DNA of 54,879 bases from Anaerolineaceae bacterium (GCA_016124855.1 WGMX01000080.1:1-54879); one strand, 5' to 3'. Positions 6,848 through 15,645 are shown, counted from the first letter of the stretch. Program-made: numbers and translations. Notes: generated from the sequence alone by a model not told the origin.

Positions 6848-7615
6848 ATGACCAAAAAGAATGTTGAAAATAAAGCGACATCCGGTAATCTGGCTGCGGA
6901 GGCCACAAAAACCGCAGACAAAAGTGAAAGATTGTCGCTTGATGAGGGTGAGTCATTTTCGATTAAGGTATCGTTGGCAGAAAAAGTTGCCGATTATCTG
7001 AGAGAGGCCATTTTTCGAGGGAAGATTGCTCCCGGTGAACAGCTACGCGAAGTGCCGCTCTCCCAAGCATTAGGGATTAGTCGTGGGCCGATTCGCGATG
7101 CCTTCAGCAAGCTGGAACGCGAAGGGCTGGTCACGATTCCACGCAACGGGCGCACGATTGTGGCACGGCTGACGCGCGAGGACTTTGATGAAGTCTACAG
7201 CCTGCGTTTGGGATTAGAACGGGTCGCCATGCAGTATGCCATCCGCAACGGAACAGCCGCCGACATAAATGAAATGCAGCGTATGGTGGACGTGATGGTG
7301 GCTGAGGTTGAGACACAACTGAATGAAAAAGATGCCGCCGATTTGGACCTAGCATTTCATGATTTGATTTACCAAGCCAGCCGTCACAAGCGTTTGCAAT
7401 CGGTGTGGGCGGATTTACGTCCGCAAATTTATATTTTCTTGTTGAGCCGCAACGTCGCCGATTCGGATTTTCGGGTTCAGATGGTACGGCATCAAGAAAT
7501 CGTGGATGTGATCCGCGAGGGTGACGAAGTGCGCGCGATGGATTGTATCGAGCGGCATATTCAGTTCGCTTATAACCGTATCATCAAGATTTATAACACC
7601 GAAACCAAGGACTAA
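6848..7615 (+). CDS. GntR-family transcriptional regulator (FadR subfamily, FCD domain)
   Basis: A 255-residue regulator. The winged helix lies after an extended polar N-terminus (SLAEKVADYLREAIFRGKIA, then REVPLSQALGISRGPIRDAF and REGLVTIPRNGRTIV). The all-helical FCD ligand domain follows, with the metal-site histidines in LAFHDLIYQ, MVRHQEIV and IERHIQFAY. FCD regulators usually sense carboxylic acids such as sugar acids and repress catabolic operons. The ATG at 6848 is chosen, with AGAGG upstream; in-frame TTG and GTG codons at 6836 and 6839 are alternatives. It is separated by only 3 bp from the next gene and is the likely regulator of the cluster to 28.6 kb. Confidence 0.9.
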   Translation: MTKKNVENKATSGNLAAEATKTADKSERLSLDEGESFSIKVSLAEKVADYLREAIFRGKIAPGEQLREVPLSQALGISRGPIRDAFSKLEREGLVTIPRNGRTIVARLTREDFDEVYSLRLGLERVAMQYAIRNGTAADINEMQRMVDVMVAEVETQLNEKDAADLDLAFHDLIYQASRHKRLQSVWADLRPQIYIFLLSRNVADSDFRVQMVRHQEIVDVIREGDEVRAMDCIERHIQFAYNRIIKIYNTETKD

Positions 7616-7618
7616 ATC

Positions 7619-8530
7619 ATGCAGCAGCTTTCCGGTGTCGTCGTTCCAGTCATCACACCTGTCGATGACGAAGACCGCGTGGACGAAGTGGCCTTTCGTA
7701 AAGTGCTGCGACGGTTAATTGAGTCGGGTGTACATGTGCTGTTCGTCGGCGGTTCCGCAGGCGAAGGGCCGTTATTCCCCCTGTCCGAGTGGCTGCGCCT
7801 CATGGAAATTGCCCACGATGAAGTTGGTGGGTCGCTGCCGCTCCTCGGCGGGGTTATGGAAACGTCGTCGAAACGCATCGTAGAGAAAATCAAGCTGTTG
7901 AAGCAGATCGGTTTTGAGCATTATGTGGTCACACCATCATTCTATTTCCCGCTGAAAACGGCTGATGAACATCTGCGTTTGTTGGCAGATTGCAAAGAGA
8001 ACGACGGCGGCATGGATATGATTCCCTACAACCTGCCGGGGATTGTCAAAGCGGAAATCCCGATCGGGGTGCTGGTGGAGGCGGCGCGGCGTGGATGGGT
8101 GACGTATTGCAAGGAAAGTTCAGCCAACTTGGATTACTTTCAGCGCCTTGTGACAGAAGGACGCGAGGTTGGCTTGAAGGTATTTATGGGCGACGAACTG
8201 AGTATGCGCGAGGGATTAAAAATGGGTGCGGCGGGAATCGTGCCTTCCTCGGCCAACTTTGAAGCACTGCCCTTCGTGACGGCTTACAAGGCCGCGTTAG
8301 CGGGCGACGAAGCAACACTCAACAACGGTTATGGTCGCATCTTGCAACTGCGCGAGAATTTGCCGATGGCGAGTGATTATTTTGTGGCGGGGGTTAAGTA
8401 CGCGTTGGCCTGTATTGGTATCGGATCGGGCAAACCCGTTTCACCGATGTCGCCGCTGAATGCCGAGCAGCAAGCAAAGGTTAAACGGTTTGTGGAGGAG
8501 GCGGCAGCGGTTTACAACGTCACACCTTAA
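7619..8530 (+). CDS. DapA-family (DHDPS/NAL superfamily) lyase or dehydratase
   Basis: A 303-residue TIM-barrel aldolase of the N-acetylneuraminate lyase superfamily. The Schiff-base Lys165 is in YCKESSAN and Tyr137 in IPYNLPG, both at the expected spacing; the GTTGE loop reads GGSAGEG. Members act on 2-keto acids, for example splitting 2-keto-3-deoxy-sugar acids to pyruvate plus an aldehyde. In a cluster with two enolase-superfamily dehydratases, a keto-deoxy-sugar-acid aldolase or dehydratase is more likely than lysine biosynthesis. It starts 3 bp after the GntR gene, with AAGGA overlapping that gene's end, so they are cotranscribed. Confidence 0.88.
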   Translation: MQQLSGVVVPVITPVDDEDRVDEVAFRKVLRRLIESGVHVLFVGGSAGEGPLFPLSEWLRLMEIAHDEVGGSLPLLGGVMETSSKRIVEKIKLLKQIGFEHYVVTPSFYFPLKTADEHLRLLADCKENDGGMDMIPYNLPGIVKAEIPIGVLVEAARRGWVTYCKESSANLDYFQRLVTEGREVGLKVFMGDELSMREGLKMGAAGIVPSSANFEALPFVTAYKAALAGDEATLNNGYGRILQLRENLPMASDYFVAGVKYALACIGIGSGKPVSPMSPLNAEQQAKVKRFVEEAAAVYNVTP

Positions 8531-8560
8531 AGTAGTTCCAATAAATCAATGCGAATACCA

Positions 8561-8597
8561 ACCCCCACCCTAACCCTCCCCGTAAACGAGGGAGGGA
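8561..8597 (+). repeat. C-rich/G-rich intergenic repeat (family A)
   Basis: ACCCCCACCCTAACCCTCCC, then CGTAAACGAGGGAGGGA. The left CCCTCCC arm and the right GAGGGAGGG arm are complementary, so it forms a hairpin around CGTAAACG. Near-identical copies occur at 12704, 24106, 25424 and 26610. Confidence 0.85.
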
Positions 8598-8701
8598 ACC
8601 AAGACAGGGAACATTTTCGCAGCACTTTCGTGGTTCTACTGAATAGTATGGTTCTCATTTGAAAATTATTGTCTTTAGAAAATTCAGAAAGATTTGTTTG
8701 G

Positions 8702-9784
8702 ATGGATCGTTTTAAAGTAACTCCTGAAGCGTTAGAAAATTTTGTCATTGAGGCCATGCGGCGTTATGGAATCTATGAGGATGACGCGCGGCTTTCGGCA
8801 AAAATTTTGGTGACGACCGATACGTGGGGCGTTCATACACACGGCACACGCCAACTCCGCCCGCTGCTGAAAAACTTTCCTATGGGACGGCTGGATGCTA
8901 ACGCCAAAGCGGAAGTCGTCCGTGAAGGTGTGGCTTGGGCGCATATGGATGGGCATGATGCCCTGCCGTTTGTGACTGCTCATAGGGCGATGGCTCTCGC
9001 CATTCAGAAGGCGAAAGCGGCGGGCATTGGCTATGTGAGTGTCAACAATACCAGTCACTTTGGTGCGGCGGGTTATTACGCCACGATGGCAGCCGAGCAG
9101 CATATGATCGGGATGGCGATGTGCAATGCTGATCCGAATATGGTTGTCCCCGGCGCACGGGGTAAAGTCCTCGGTACAAATCCGATTGCCTATGCCATCC
9201 CCAAGCGTGATGGCAAACCGGTGTTCTTCGACATCGCGACTAGCGCCGCCGCCGCCAACAAAGTGATTCGTGCCAAACTGCTCGGTCAGTCGATCCCTGA
9301 AGGCTGGTTGGTCAACGCAGATGGCGAACCGACAACTGACCCCAGCGGCTTCCCCGAAACAGGCGCACTGATGCCCATGGCGAATCATAAGGGCTACGGT
9401 TTCGCGCTGCTGGTTGAGGTACTGGCAGGGGTGATGACCGGCGCGAAGCTGACCGAAGAACAGCCGAGTTGGGTTCCGAATGTACCGGGTAATCCGCCGG
9501 GAAAAACTAACCAAGGGCAAATGTTCATCGCGATTGACGCGGGCGCAATTCTCTCACCTGCTTTATTTGATGAGCGTATGGATTGGTTGGCGGATTACAT
9601 TCACGATGCGCCCAAAGCCAACGGCTCTGACCGGATTTATCTGCCCGGTGAAATCGAGTGGGAGAAGCGTGAAGCCGCGCTCAAGAACGGTATTGATCTG
9701 CCCTCGGATGTTGTTGATTATCTCAAGGGTTTAGCTGAAGACGTTGGCATTGCAACCTTACCTTTTGAGCCGGTTACTGAATAA
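8702..9784 (+). CDS. Ldh-family (malate/L-lactate/diketogulonate-type) NAD(P) dehydrogenase
   Basis: A 360-residue protein of the YiaK/LdhA-type family, structurally unlike classical lactate dehydrogenases. Hallmarks are the N-terminal helix ending DTWGVHTHGTRQL (with the conserved substrate-region histidine), SVNNTSHFGAAGYY, GTNPIAYAIP, DIATSAAA, IPEGWLVNADGEPTTDP and KGYGFALLVEVLAGV. Members reduce or oxidise 2-hydroxy/2-keto acids, including sugar-derived ones. The ATG at 8702 gives the usual family length; an in-frame TTG at 8669 would add 11 residues without a better ribosome site. It likely interconverts a keto acid of the pathway. Confidence 0.88.
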   Translation: MDRFKVTPEALENFVIEAMRRYGIYEDDARLSAKILVTTDTWGVHTHGTRQLRPLLKNFPMGRLDANAKAEVVREGVAWAHMDGHDALPFVTAHRAMALAIQKAKAAGIGYVSVNNTSHFGAAGYYATMAAEQHMIGMAMCNADPNMVVPGARGKVLGTNPIAYAIPKRDGKPVFFDIATSAAAANKVIRAKLLGQSIPEGWLVNADGEPTTDPSGFPETGALMPMANHKGYGFALLVEVLAGVMTGAKLTEEQPSWVPNVPGNPPGKTNQGQMFIAIDAGAILSPALFDERMDWLADYIHDAPKANGSDRIYLPGEIEWEKREAALKNGIDLPSDVVDYLKGLAEDVGIATLPFEPVTE

Positions 9785-9804
9785 CTGAAAGTGAGAGATG
9801 ACAA

Positions 9805-10608
9805 GTGACGCATCCATTATTTGACCTAAGTGGACGGGTAGCGCTGGTTACGGGCGCGGCACAGGGCATGGGACGGGCGATGGCGATTGGTTTCGCTGAA
9901 TCGGGCGCGGATTTGATGATTTGTGACATCAACGAGCAGGGCGTACAAGCCACTGCCGAACACATTAAGACGTTAGGGCGACAGGTTGTGCCGGTGACTT
10001 GCGACATCACCAACGTCGAGCAGATTCGCGCCATGTTCGCTCAACTTGACCGTGAGTTCGGGAAGATTGACGTTCTCGCGAATGTGGCAGGGCCAGCCAA
10101 ACTTCATAAACCAGAAACGATTGATCTGGCTGACATGGAAAAGATCATCTACGGGTTGGTGGTGGCGCGGTTTTGTTCATGCCAAGAAGGTGGACGGCGC
10201 ATGTTGAAAGCGGGCAAAGGCAGCATCATCAACTTTTCGTCGATTGGTGGTGTGACGGCTTTGGGACGCGGGAACTTTGCCTACAGCGTGGGTATGGGTG
10301 GCGTAGCCCAGATGACACGCGAACTCAGCACCGAATGGAGCGGACGCGGAGTAAGAGTCAACGCCATTCTCCCCGCTCAAGTGATGAATCCCGGTTTGGA
10401 AGAACGGATGAAGGTTGACCCCAATTTGGAATCGATGTTCCTGCGCGGCATCCCGATTGGACGGTTAGGGCGACCCGAAGATGTAAAGGGTTTAGCGATT
10501 TTCTTGGCTTCGGACGCGTCGGCTTTTATCACCGGCGCGATTATCCCGATGGACGGCGGTAACCTCGCGCAGAACGCGGGTGGAACCCCCGGCGAGAGCA
10601 ATCCATAG
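9805..10608 (+). CDS. SDR-family oxidoreductase with Met in place of the catalytic Lys
   Basis: A 267-residue classical SDR. The cofactor motif is TGAAQGMGRAM (residues 16-26), NVAG stands for the NAG motif (93-96) and Ser145/Ser146 lie in NFSSIGG. The YxxxK motif reads Tyr160-SVG-Met164, so the usual catalytic lysine is absent; an A-to-T change in AAG would be enough. The C-terminus (ITGAIIPMDGG) is normal. The start is GTG at 9805, the only in-frame choice near GAGAG. In this cluster an SDR would oxidise a sugar or keto-deoxy acid, but activity is uncertain given the substitution. Confidence 0.85.
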   Translation: MTHPLFDLSGRVALVTGAAQGMGRAMAIGFAESGADLMICDINEQGVQATAEHIKTLGRQVVPVTCDITNVEQIRAMFAQLDREFGKIDVLANVAGPAKLHKPETIDLADMEKIIYGLVVARFCSCQEGGRRMLKAGKGSIINFSSIGGVTALGRGNFAYSVGMGGVAQMTRELSTEWSGRGVRVNAILPAQVMNPGLEERMKVDPNLESMFLRGIPIGRLGRPEDVKGLAIFLASDASAFITGAIIPMDGGNLAQNAGGTPGESNP

Positions 10609-10647
10609 AAATTAATTTATTTATTGGCAATAGAAAAGAGACAGGCG

Positions 10648-11646
10648 ATGGCGCAGTACAAAGTGGTTATCACTGATTTTGGTTCGGCGGAAAATGAGTT
10701 AGAAGCCAACGAACTTCGCAATTCGGGTTTAGATATCGAGTTGGTTCGGTTGAATGCCAAAACGCCGCAGGAACTCCTGCCGCATGTCGCCGATGCTGAC
10801 GGGATCATTGTTCAATGGACGAATATCTCACGCGAGGTGATTGAGTCGCTGCAAAAGTGCAAAGTGATTTCACGCTACGGCATCGGTGTGGACATGATTG
10901 ATCTAGCGGCGGCGGGCGAACATGGTATTCCAGTTTGCAATACACCGGATTACTGCATTGATGAAGTCAGCACGCACACGCTGAGCTTCTTGCTGATGTT
11001 GAACCGCAATATCCTAGCGCAAAATCAGTACGTTCATGCCGGAAAATGGGGATCACCGATTCCGACTGCGCCTTCACGCTTATCGACACAAACGCTGGGC
11101 ATCATCGGCATGGGCAATATTGGGCGAGTGGTGGTGCAGAAGGCCAAAGCCTTTGGTTTGAAGGTGCTGGTGTTTGACCCATATCTGAGTGCTGAAAAAG
11201 CGGCTGAGGGTGACGCGGAAAAAGTGGAACTGAACGATCTGCTGCAACGTGCGGATTATGTGACGATTCACTGCCCACTGACCGAAGAAACTCGCCATCT
11301 GATCAGCACTGAACAATTGAAACAGATGAAACCGACCGCTTATCTCATCAACATGGCGCGCGGCCCGATTGTTGACCAGAAGGCGCTGTATCAAGCGCTG
11401 GTTGATAAGTCGATTGCAGGCGCGGCGCTGGACGTGTTGGAACAGGAACCGCCAGCCGCTGATGACCCCTTGGTGAAGCTGGATAACGTGATTATCACCG
11501 CTCATCTTTCCAGTTGGTCGGCGGAGTCCTTCGTACAACTGCGGCGGGATGTGGTGCAGAACGTGGTGACTGTTCTACAAGGCCATAATCCACGGTCTAT
11601 CGTCAACCGCAAATTTCTGGTGAGTGCCAACGGGCAAAAGGCATAA
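10648..11646 (+). CDS. D-2-hydroxyacid dehydrogenase family protein (1 of 3)
   Basis: A 332-residue protein with the D-isomer-specific 2-hydroxyacid dehydrogenase fold. The NAD-binding motif is LGIIGMGNIGRVV. The catalytic Arg is in NMARGPIVDQ, Glu in DVLEQEPP and His in ITAHLSSWS. The family covers phosphoglycerate, glyoxylate/hydroxypyruvate and D-lactate dehydrogenases; the exact substrate is not readable. The ATG at 10648, after AGAGACAGG, is preferred to a TTG at 10624. It lies 39 bp after the SDR and 10 bp before the epimerase-type gene. Two further members at 21924 and 27654 are only distantly similar, suggesting different substrates. Confidence 0.88.
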   Translation: MAQYKVVITDFGSAENELEANELRNSGLDIELVRLNAKTPQELLPHVADADGIIVQWTNISREVIESLQKCKVISRYGIGVDMIDLAAAGEHGIPVCNTPDYCIDEVSTHTLSFLLMLNRNILAQNQYVHAGKWGSPIPTAPSRLSTQTLGIIGMGNIGRVVVQKAKAFGLKVLVFDPYLSAEKAAEGDAEKVELNDLLQRADYVTIHCPLTEETRHLISTEQLKQMKPTAYLINMARGPIVDQKALYQALVDKSIAGAALDVLEQEPPAADDPLVKLDNVIITAHLSSWSAESFVQLRRDVVQNVVTVLQGHNPRSIVNRKFLVSANGQKA

Positions 11647-11656
11647 GGGTTCGATT

Positions 11657-12613
11657 ATGACGGACGAACGATTTTTAGTCACAGGGGCTTTAGGGTGCAT
11701 CGGGGCATGGGCGGTTAAACGGCTGGTGGATGAAGGCACTGCCGTGTGGACATATGACCTCGGCAGCAGTAATCACCGCCTCAAGTTGATTATGGACGAC
11801 GACTCGCTGGCAAAAGTAAATCTGGTATCCGGTGACATCACCGACTTTGATGCGTTTGACAAGGTTGTGGCGGATAACGGCATTACCCACATTATTCATC
11901 TGGCGGCTTTCCAAGTGCCGTTTGTGCGGGCGCAGCCGGTACTGGGCGCGAAGGTCAATCTGGTGGGTATGTCGGTGGTGTTGGAGTCGGCTAAACAGCA
12001 TAAAGATCATATTCAGGGATTGGCTTATGCCAGTTCAGCAGCGGTTTATGGGCCACCGGGAATGGGCAAGCAGACGACTTCGCTTTATGGCATCCATAAG
12101 CAGGCGAAGGAAGGCATGGCGCGGATTTATTCGCAGGATTATGGCTTACATGCGGTGGGCTTGCGTCCGCATACGGTTTATGGGCCGGGGCGCGATCAGG
12201 GTATGACCTCCACGCCGACGAAAGCCATGTTGGCTGCGGCAATTGGTCGCCCATATGAGATCACGTTTGGCGGGACGATTGTGATGGAACATGCCGATGA
12301 TATGGCTCAGGTGTTCATCGACGCGGCACGGGCTAAACCCGAAAAAGCGGATGCTTATGATGTGGGCGGGAACACGGTGAGCGTCGAAGAGATTGTGAAG
12401 GCGATTAATGCCGCCGCGCCGGAGATGACAGGCAAGATTACCTACAATCCAACGCCGCTGCCGGTTTCATCGACGCAGGAGGATGCGCCCTTGAAAGGGC
12501 TGTTGGGCAAGATTACATGGCGACCGTTGAATGAGGGTGTCAAGCAAACGGTTGATGATTTTAAGAAGGCGGTTGCATCAGGCCGGATTGATGTCGAGCG
12601 GGCGATTGCATAG
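11657..12613 (+). CDS. NAD-dependent epimerase/dehydratase-family (extended SDR) protein
   Basis: A 318-residue extended SDR. The Rossmann motif VTGALGCIGAWAV begins about residue 7, the catalytic SSAAVYG serine lies mid-protein and the Tyr-Lys pair is in SLYGIHKQAKEG (YxxxK intact). LRPHTVYGPGRDQG is typical of sugar-modifying members. Substrates in the family are nucleotide sugars or free sugars and uronates. The cluster has no nucleotide-sugar genes, so a free sugar or sugar-acid dehydrogenase or epimerase is the better guess. The ATG at 11657, following AAGGG, starts 10 bp after the previous stop. Confidence 0.87.
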   Translation: MTDERFLVTGALGCIGAWAVKRLVDEGTAVWTYDLGSSNHRLKLIMDDDSLAKVNLVSGDITDFDAFDKVVADNGITHIIHLAAFQVPFVRAQPVLGAKVNLVGMSVVLESAKQHKDHIQGLAYASSAAVYGPPGMGKQTTSLYGIHKQAKEGMARIYSQDYGLHAVGLRPHTVYGPGRDQGMTSTPTKAMLAAAIGRPYEITFGGTIVMEHADDMAQVFIDAARAKPEKADAYDVGGNTVSVEEIVKAINAAAPEMTGKITYNPTPLPVSSTQEDAPLKGLLGKITWRPLNEGVKQTVDDFKKAVASGRIDVERAIA

Positions 12614-12620
12614 AAAAACT

Positions 12621-12690
12621 TAACGCAAAGACGCAAGGTGGCAATGGCGCAAAGATAAATGCAATTGAACCACAGAGACACAGAGGAAGA
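12621..12690 (+). repeat. Intergenic repeat family C (AACGCAAAGACGCAAGG / CACAGAGACACAGAGG)
   Basis: TAACGCAAAGACGCAAGG is followed by AAATGCAATTGAACCACAGA and GACACAGAGG. The same composite occurs at 20254-20288 plus 20371-20419, in part at 27608-27639, and inverted at 50315-50346. It has the internal short periodicity seen in widespread bacterial intergenic repeats. Its function is unknown. Confidence 0.75.
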
Positions 12691-12703
12691 AGAGAAAACA
12701 GAA

Positions 12704-12741
12704 ACCCCCACCCCAGCCCTCCCCCGTAAACGAGGGAGGGA
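12704..12741 (+). repeat. Family A repeat overlapping a ribosome-binding site
   Basis: ACCCCCACCCCAGCCCTCCC, then CCGTAAACGAGGGAGGGA. The GGGAGGGA at its right end lies 4 bases before the FGGY kinase ATG, so the repeat itself supplies the Shine-Dalgarno sequence and can also sequester it in its hairpin. Confidence 0.8.
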
Positions 12742-12745
12742 GTAA

Positions 12746-14155
12746 ATGCAAGAGGAGAATGTACGGGTGTCGTTGATTGGGATTGATCTCGGTACGTCAT
12801 TTATCAAGGCGGGAGTCTTGGATCTCGAACTGCTTCAGGTGAAGCAGGTTCGGCGTGTTCCATTTCCGTCTGCGCTGACGGGCAGTCCGGCGCTGTACCG
12901 TGAGTTCGACCCTGAGCATATTCTCGCGGCGGTCAAAGCGGTGCTGAATGAGATTGCGCCATATGCGGGGGACTGCCAAGGGGTGGTGATGTGTACCCAG
13001 ATGCATGGGGTGATCTTTACCACCGAGCAAGGGAAAGCCCGTTCCAAGCTGACGACGTGGCAAGATCAACGTGTGCTGGAAGCGCATCCTTCGGCGAATG
13101 GCACTTACTTTGATGTGATGAAGGGACGTTTGAGCGCTGACGAAATCCGGCAAACTGGCAACGAGTTACGCGCGGGTTTGCCGATTGGCCTGTTCTTCTG
13201 GATGGCGGAACAGGGCAAACTGCCAGAGCAAAATTTAATCCCTGCTTCGCTTGCGGATTTTGTAATCGCCAATTTATGCGGTACGCGTCCGACAGTGGAA
13301 ATCACCAATGCGATGGCTTTAGGGCTGCTCAATCTGGAGACGATGGATTGGCACGATGCGGTGATAAGCAAACTGGGTTTGCAAGGTTTACGACTACCTG
13401 AAATCCTGCCACATGGGGCGGTTGCTGGCTGGTTGGATTGGAATGGGCGACGTATTCCGTGCTACACACCGATTGGTGATTATCAATGCGCGATTCTGGG
13501 CGCGCTGCTGCACAGTGATGAACTTTCGTTGAACATCTCAACCGGTTCGCAGGTGAGTTTGCTCAAGCCGCAGGTGACATTTGGGAACTTCCAGACGCGC
13601 CCATTTTTTGACGGTCGCTTCTCGATCACGATCACCCACATTCCAGCGGGACGAGCGCTGAACGCGTTGGTCAAGCTGCTCTCGGAGTTGGCGACTGCAC
13701 AGGGAATCCATCTGGATGATCCGTGGGGGTATATCGCACAGGAAGCGGCGAAAATTCCCATGCCGAAGATGGAGGCAAATCTGGCGTTTTACAGCAGCGC
13801 CAGCGGAAATGAGGGCTCATTCACACACTTACAAGAAGATGAACTCAGTGTGGGTCATCTTTTCCATGCCGCGTTCCGAAGTATGGCGGAAAACTATTTG
13901 GGTTTTGCCAAGCGGCTTTCGCCGGAACAAGGATGGAACGGGTTGGTTTTTTCAGGCGGGTTGGTGCAGAAGATCGACTTCTTACGGCAGATGATCTGCG
14001 ACCAATTTGGGACGAACTATCGTGTTTCGCCGGTTGAGGAAGATACGCTGCTAGGGCTGATGGTTTTGGGATTGGCTTTTACAGGGCGTACCGCAACGGC
14101 AGCCGAAGCAACGACGCTGCTCTCTGAGGCTTACAACATCAACCAAGTGGCATGA
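12746..14155 (+). CDS. FGGY-family carbohydrate kinase (sedoheptulokinase-like)
   Basis: A 469-residue sugar kinase of the actin-like ATPase fold. The N-terminal phosphate-1 motif is GIDLGTSFIKAGV, the substrate-side segment is MCTQMHGVIF with TTWQDQR, the catalytic Asp is in PIGDYQCAILGA, and the adenosine motif is in NISTGSQVS and FSGGLVQKIDFL. The GDYQCA and TGSQVS forms are closest to sedoheptulokinase-like members, but xylulose, ribulose or other polyols are possible. Such a kinase would phosphorylate an imported sugar before aldol cleavage, a branch separate from the non-phosphorylating enzymes around it. It precedes the sugar ABC transporter. Confidence 0.88.
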   Translation: MQEENVRVSLIGIDLGTSFIKAGVLDLELLQVKQVRRVPFPSALTGSPALYREFDPEHILAAVKAVLNEIAPYAGDCQGVVMCTQMHGVIFTTEQGKARSKLTTWQDQRVLEAHPSANGTYFDVMKGRLSADEIRQTGNELRAGLPIGLFFWMAEQGKLPEQNLIPASLADFVIANLCGTRPTVEITNAMALGLLNLETMDWHDAVISKLGLQGLRLPEILPHGAVAGWLDWNGRRIPCYTPIGDYQCAILGALLHSDELSLNISTGSQVSLLKPQVTFGNFQTRPFFDGRFSITITHIPAGRALNALVKLLSELATAQGIHLDDPWGYIAQEAAKIPMPKMEANLAFYSSASGNEGSFTHLQEDELSVGHLFHAAFRSMAENYLGFAKRLSPEQGWNGLVFSGGLVQKIDFLRQMICDQFGTNYRVSPVEEDTLLGLMVLGLAFTGRTATAAEATTLLSEAYNINQVA

Positions 14156-14260
14156 CCGTGTCTTAAATGAGGTTTGAAGGAGGTGGTGTGTAAATAGACG
14201 AGAAAAGATTATCCAAATCGTTTTGTATGACACTATTTTTTGAATATAGAGAGGGATCTG

Positions 14261-15583
14261 ATGAATAACCAAAATACACCGAAAAAATCTGAGAAGAAAA
14301 ATATAAGCCGTCGTGATTTTCTCAAGCTTTCGGGCGCGGCTGCGGCTACTTCGATTGCCATGCCCAAGATTAGCTTCCCGACATTTATCCGCCAGAGCAA
14401 AATGGAATTGAACTTCCTAACATGGTTCTGGACGGAACCGGGACGTGGTGACGCGTGGCGCGCCATGATTAAGAAGTTCCATGAAACACAGTCGGACATC
14501 CACATTAACGAGAGTGGATACGGCGAGAATGATTATTTCCAACAAATTTTGATTCAAGCCAAGTCAGGGCGGATTGATGGTGATTTGTTCACAGAAACGC
14601 CGGACGGCTTCCTGCGGTTAATGAACGCGGGACATACCATTTCGTTGGAAGATGTGGTTAAGAAAGCGGGCGTCACCCTCAGCAAAGCGCAGGATATGCT
14701 GCGTAAAGATGGTGAAGTGAACGGCTTGGATATCGTTACCGTGCGTTTCGGCCTCGTTTATAACAAAGCGATGTTTGACAAGGCCGGCGTGGGCGAACCA
14801 ACCGACATTGATAACTGGGTGGAAATTGCGACCAAGCTCACCGACCGTCCAAACCAGTTTGGTATTTACTCGCCGCATTTGGCTTCCGAGCCGTTCACGG
14901 TTTGGTTCATTTTGCAGCAGTGGGCGGTGCTGTTTGATGGTATCTGGGCGGAGGGCAAGAAACCGCTGCTTACGTCTGATCCGGTCATCAAGGGTATGCA
15001 GTTGTTCAAGACCATGTATGACAACGCCATGCCCCAAGGCACGGATGTGGGTACCGCTAACCAGATGGTTGCGACTTCGAAGATTGCCCAAGATATGGTT
15101 GTATCCGCAGCAGTCAACCAGTGGAAGACCAACACCGAAGACCCAGAACTATACGGCAATCTGCGCAGCGCAGCGCCTTTCTGGCCGGGTGGAAAGGGTA
15201 TCACCCGCATTCATCCGATCTGCGTGAACGCGAATACCGAACCCGAAAAACAAGCGGCTGCAAAAGAATTCTTGTCGTGGTTGTACCAAAAAGAGAATTA
15301 TCAAGAACTATTGGAACGCTGCCTTGATGTAATTCCGGCGATTGAAGGCGGCATCCGTCCTGAATACCGTGCCACGTTGACGTGGGCGGATGGTTATGAT
15401 GCAACCGCAGCCATCACTGTTCCCGAAGTGTTGGGTGACTTCGTACTCTTCAATGACGAACTCGGTCAGGTTGTCGTTCCACACATCGAGGAAATCTTAG
15501 CCGGTGCGAAATCTGTCGAAGATGCGATGGCTGAGGCGCAAACCGAAGCGGAACAACTCGCTGACCGCGTCTTCACCAGCTAA
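14261..15583 (+). CDS. Sugar ABC transporter substrate-binding protein, Tat-exported
   Basis: A 440-residue family-1 type solute-binding protein. The N-terminus has a twin-arginine signal: SRRDFLK at residues 16-22, followed by a hydrophobic Ala-rich stretch and cleavage before about residue 50. Tat export implies folding in the cytoplasm before secretion. The mature part shows LNFLTWFWTEPGRGDAWRAM and WPGGKGITRIHPICVNANTE, typical of sugar-binding proteins of the CUT1 class. The ATG at 14261 follows GAGAGGG; a longer in-frame start would spoil the signal. It is upstream of two matching permease genes. No ATPase gene is present, so a shared MsmX/UgpC-type ATPase is expected elsewhere. Confidence 0.9.
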   Translation: MNNQNTPKKSEKKNISRRDFLKLSGAAAATSIAMPKISFPTFIRQSKMELNFLTWFWTEPGRGDAWRAMIKKFHETQSDIHINESGYGENDYFQQILIQAKSGRIDGDLFTETPDGFLRLMNAGHTISLEDVVKKAGVTLSKAQDMLRKDGEVNGLDIVTVRFGLVYNKAMFDKAGVGEPTDIDNWVEIATKLTDRPNQFGIYSPHLASEPFTVWFILQQWAVLFDGIWAEGKKPLLTSDPVIKGMQLFKTMYDNAMPQGTDVGTANQMVATSKIAQDMVVSAAVNQWKTNTEDPELYGNLRSAAPFWPGGKGITRIHPICVNANTEPEKQAAAKEFLSWLYQKENYQELLERCLDVIPAIEGGIRPEYRATLTWADGYDATAAITVPEVLGDFVLFNDELGQVVVPHIEEILAGAKSVEDAMAEAQTEAEQLADRVFTS

Positions 15584-15615
15584 GTTTTCAGTTTGCAGCT
15601 TTTCACTGCATCCGG

Positions 15616-15645
15616 GGTAAGGACATGGTGAGCTGTGTCCTTACC
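15616..15645 (+). promoter_or_regulatory. Stem-loop between binding-protein and permease genes
   Basis: A perfect 10-bp stem (GGTAAGGACA with TGTCCTTACC) and a 10-base loop, with no T-run after it. In ABC operons such stem-loops commonly protect or partly terminate the transcript so that the binding protein is made in excess over the permeases. Confidence 0.6.

Noticed and set aside
6627..6851. A 74-codon open frame upstream of the GntR gene
   Set aside because: It begins with TTG inside the palindrome, has no ribosome site and overlaps the regulator start; it is most likely leader sequence.
14176..14192. Very strong Shine-Dalgarno-like GAAGGAGGTGG after the FGGY kinase gene
   Set aside because: The only start after it (GTG) meets a TAG within four codons. 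No gene or convincing leader follows, so chance is the simplest explanation.
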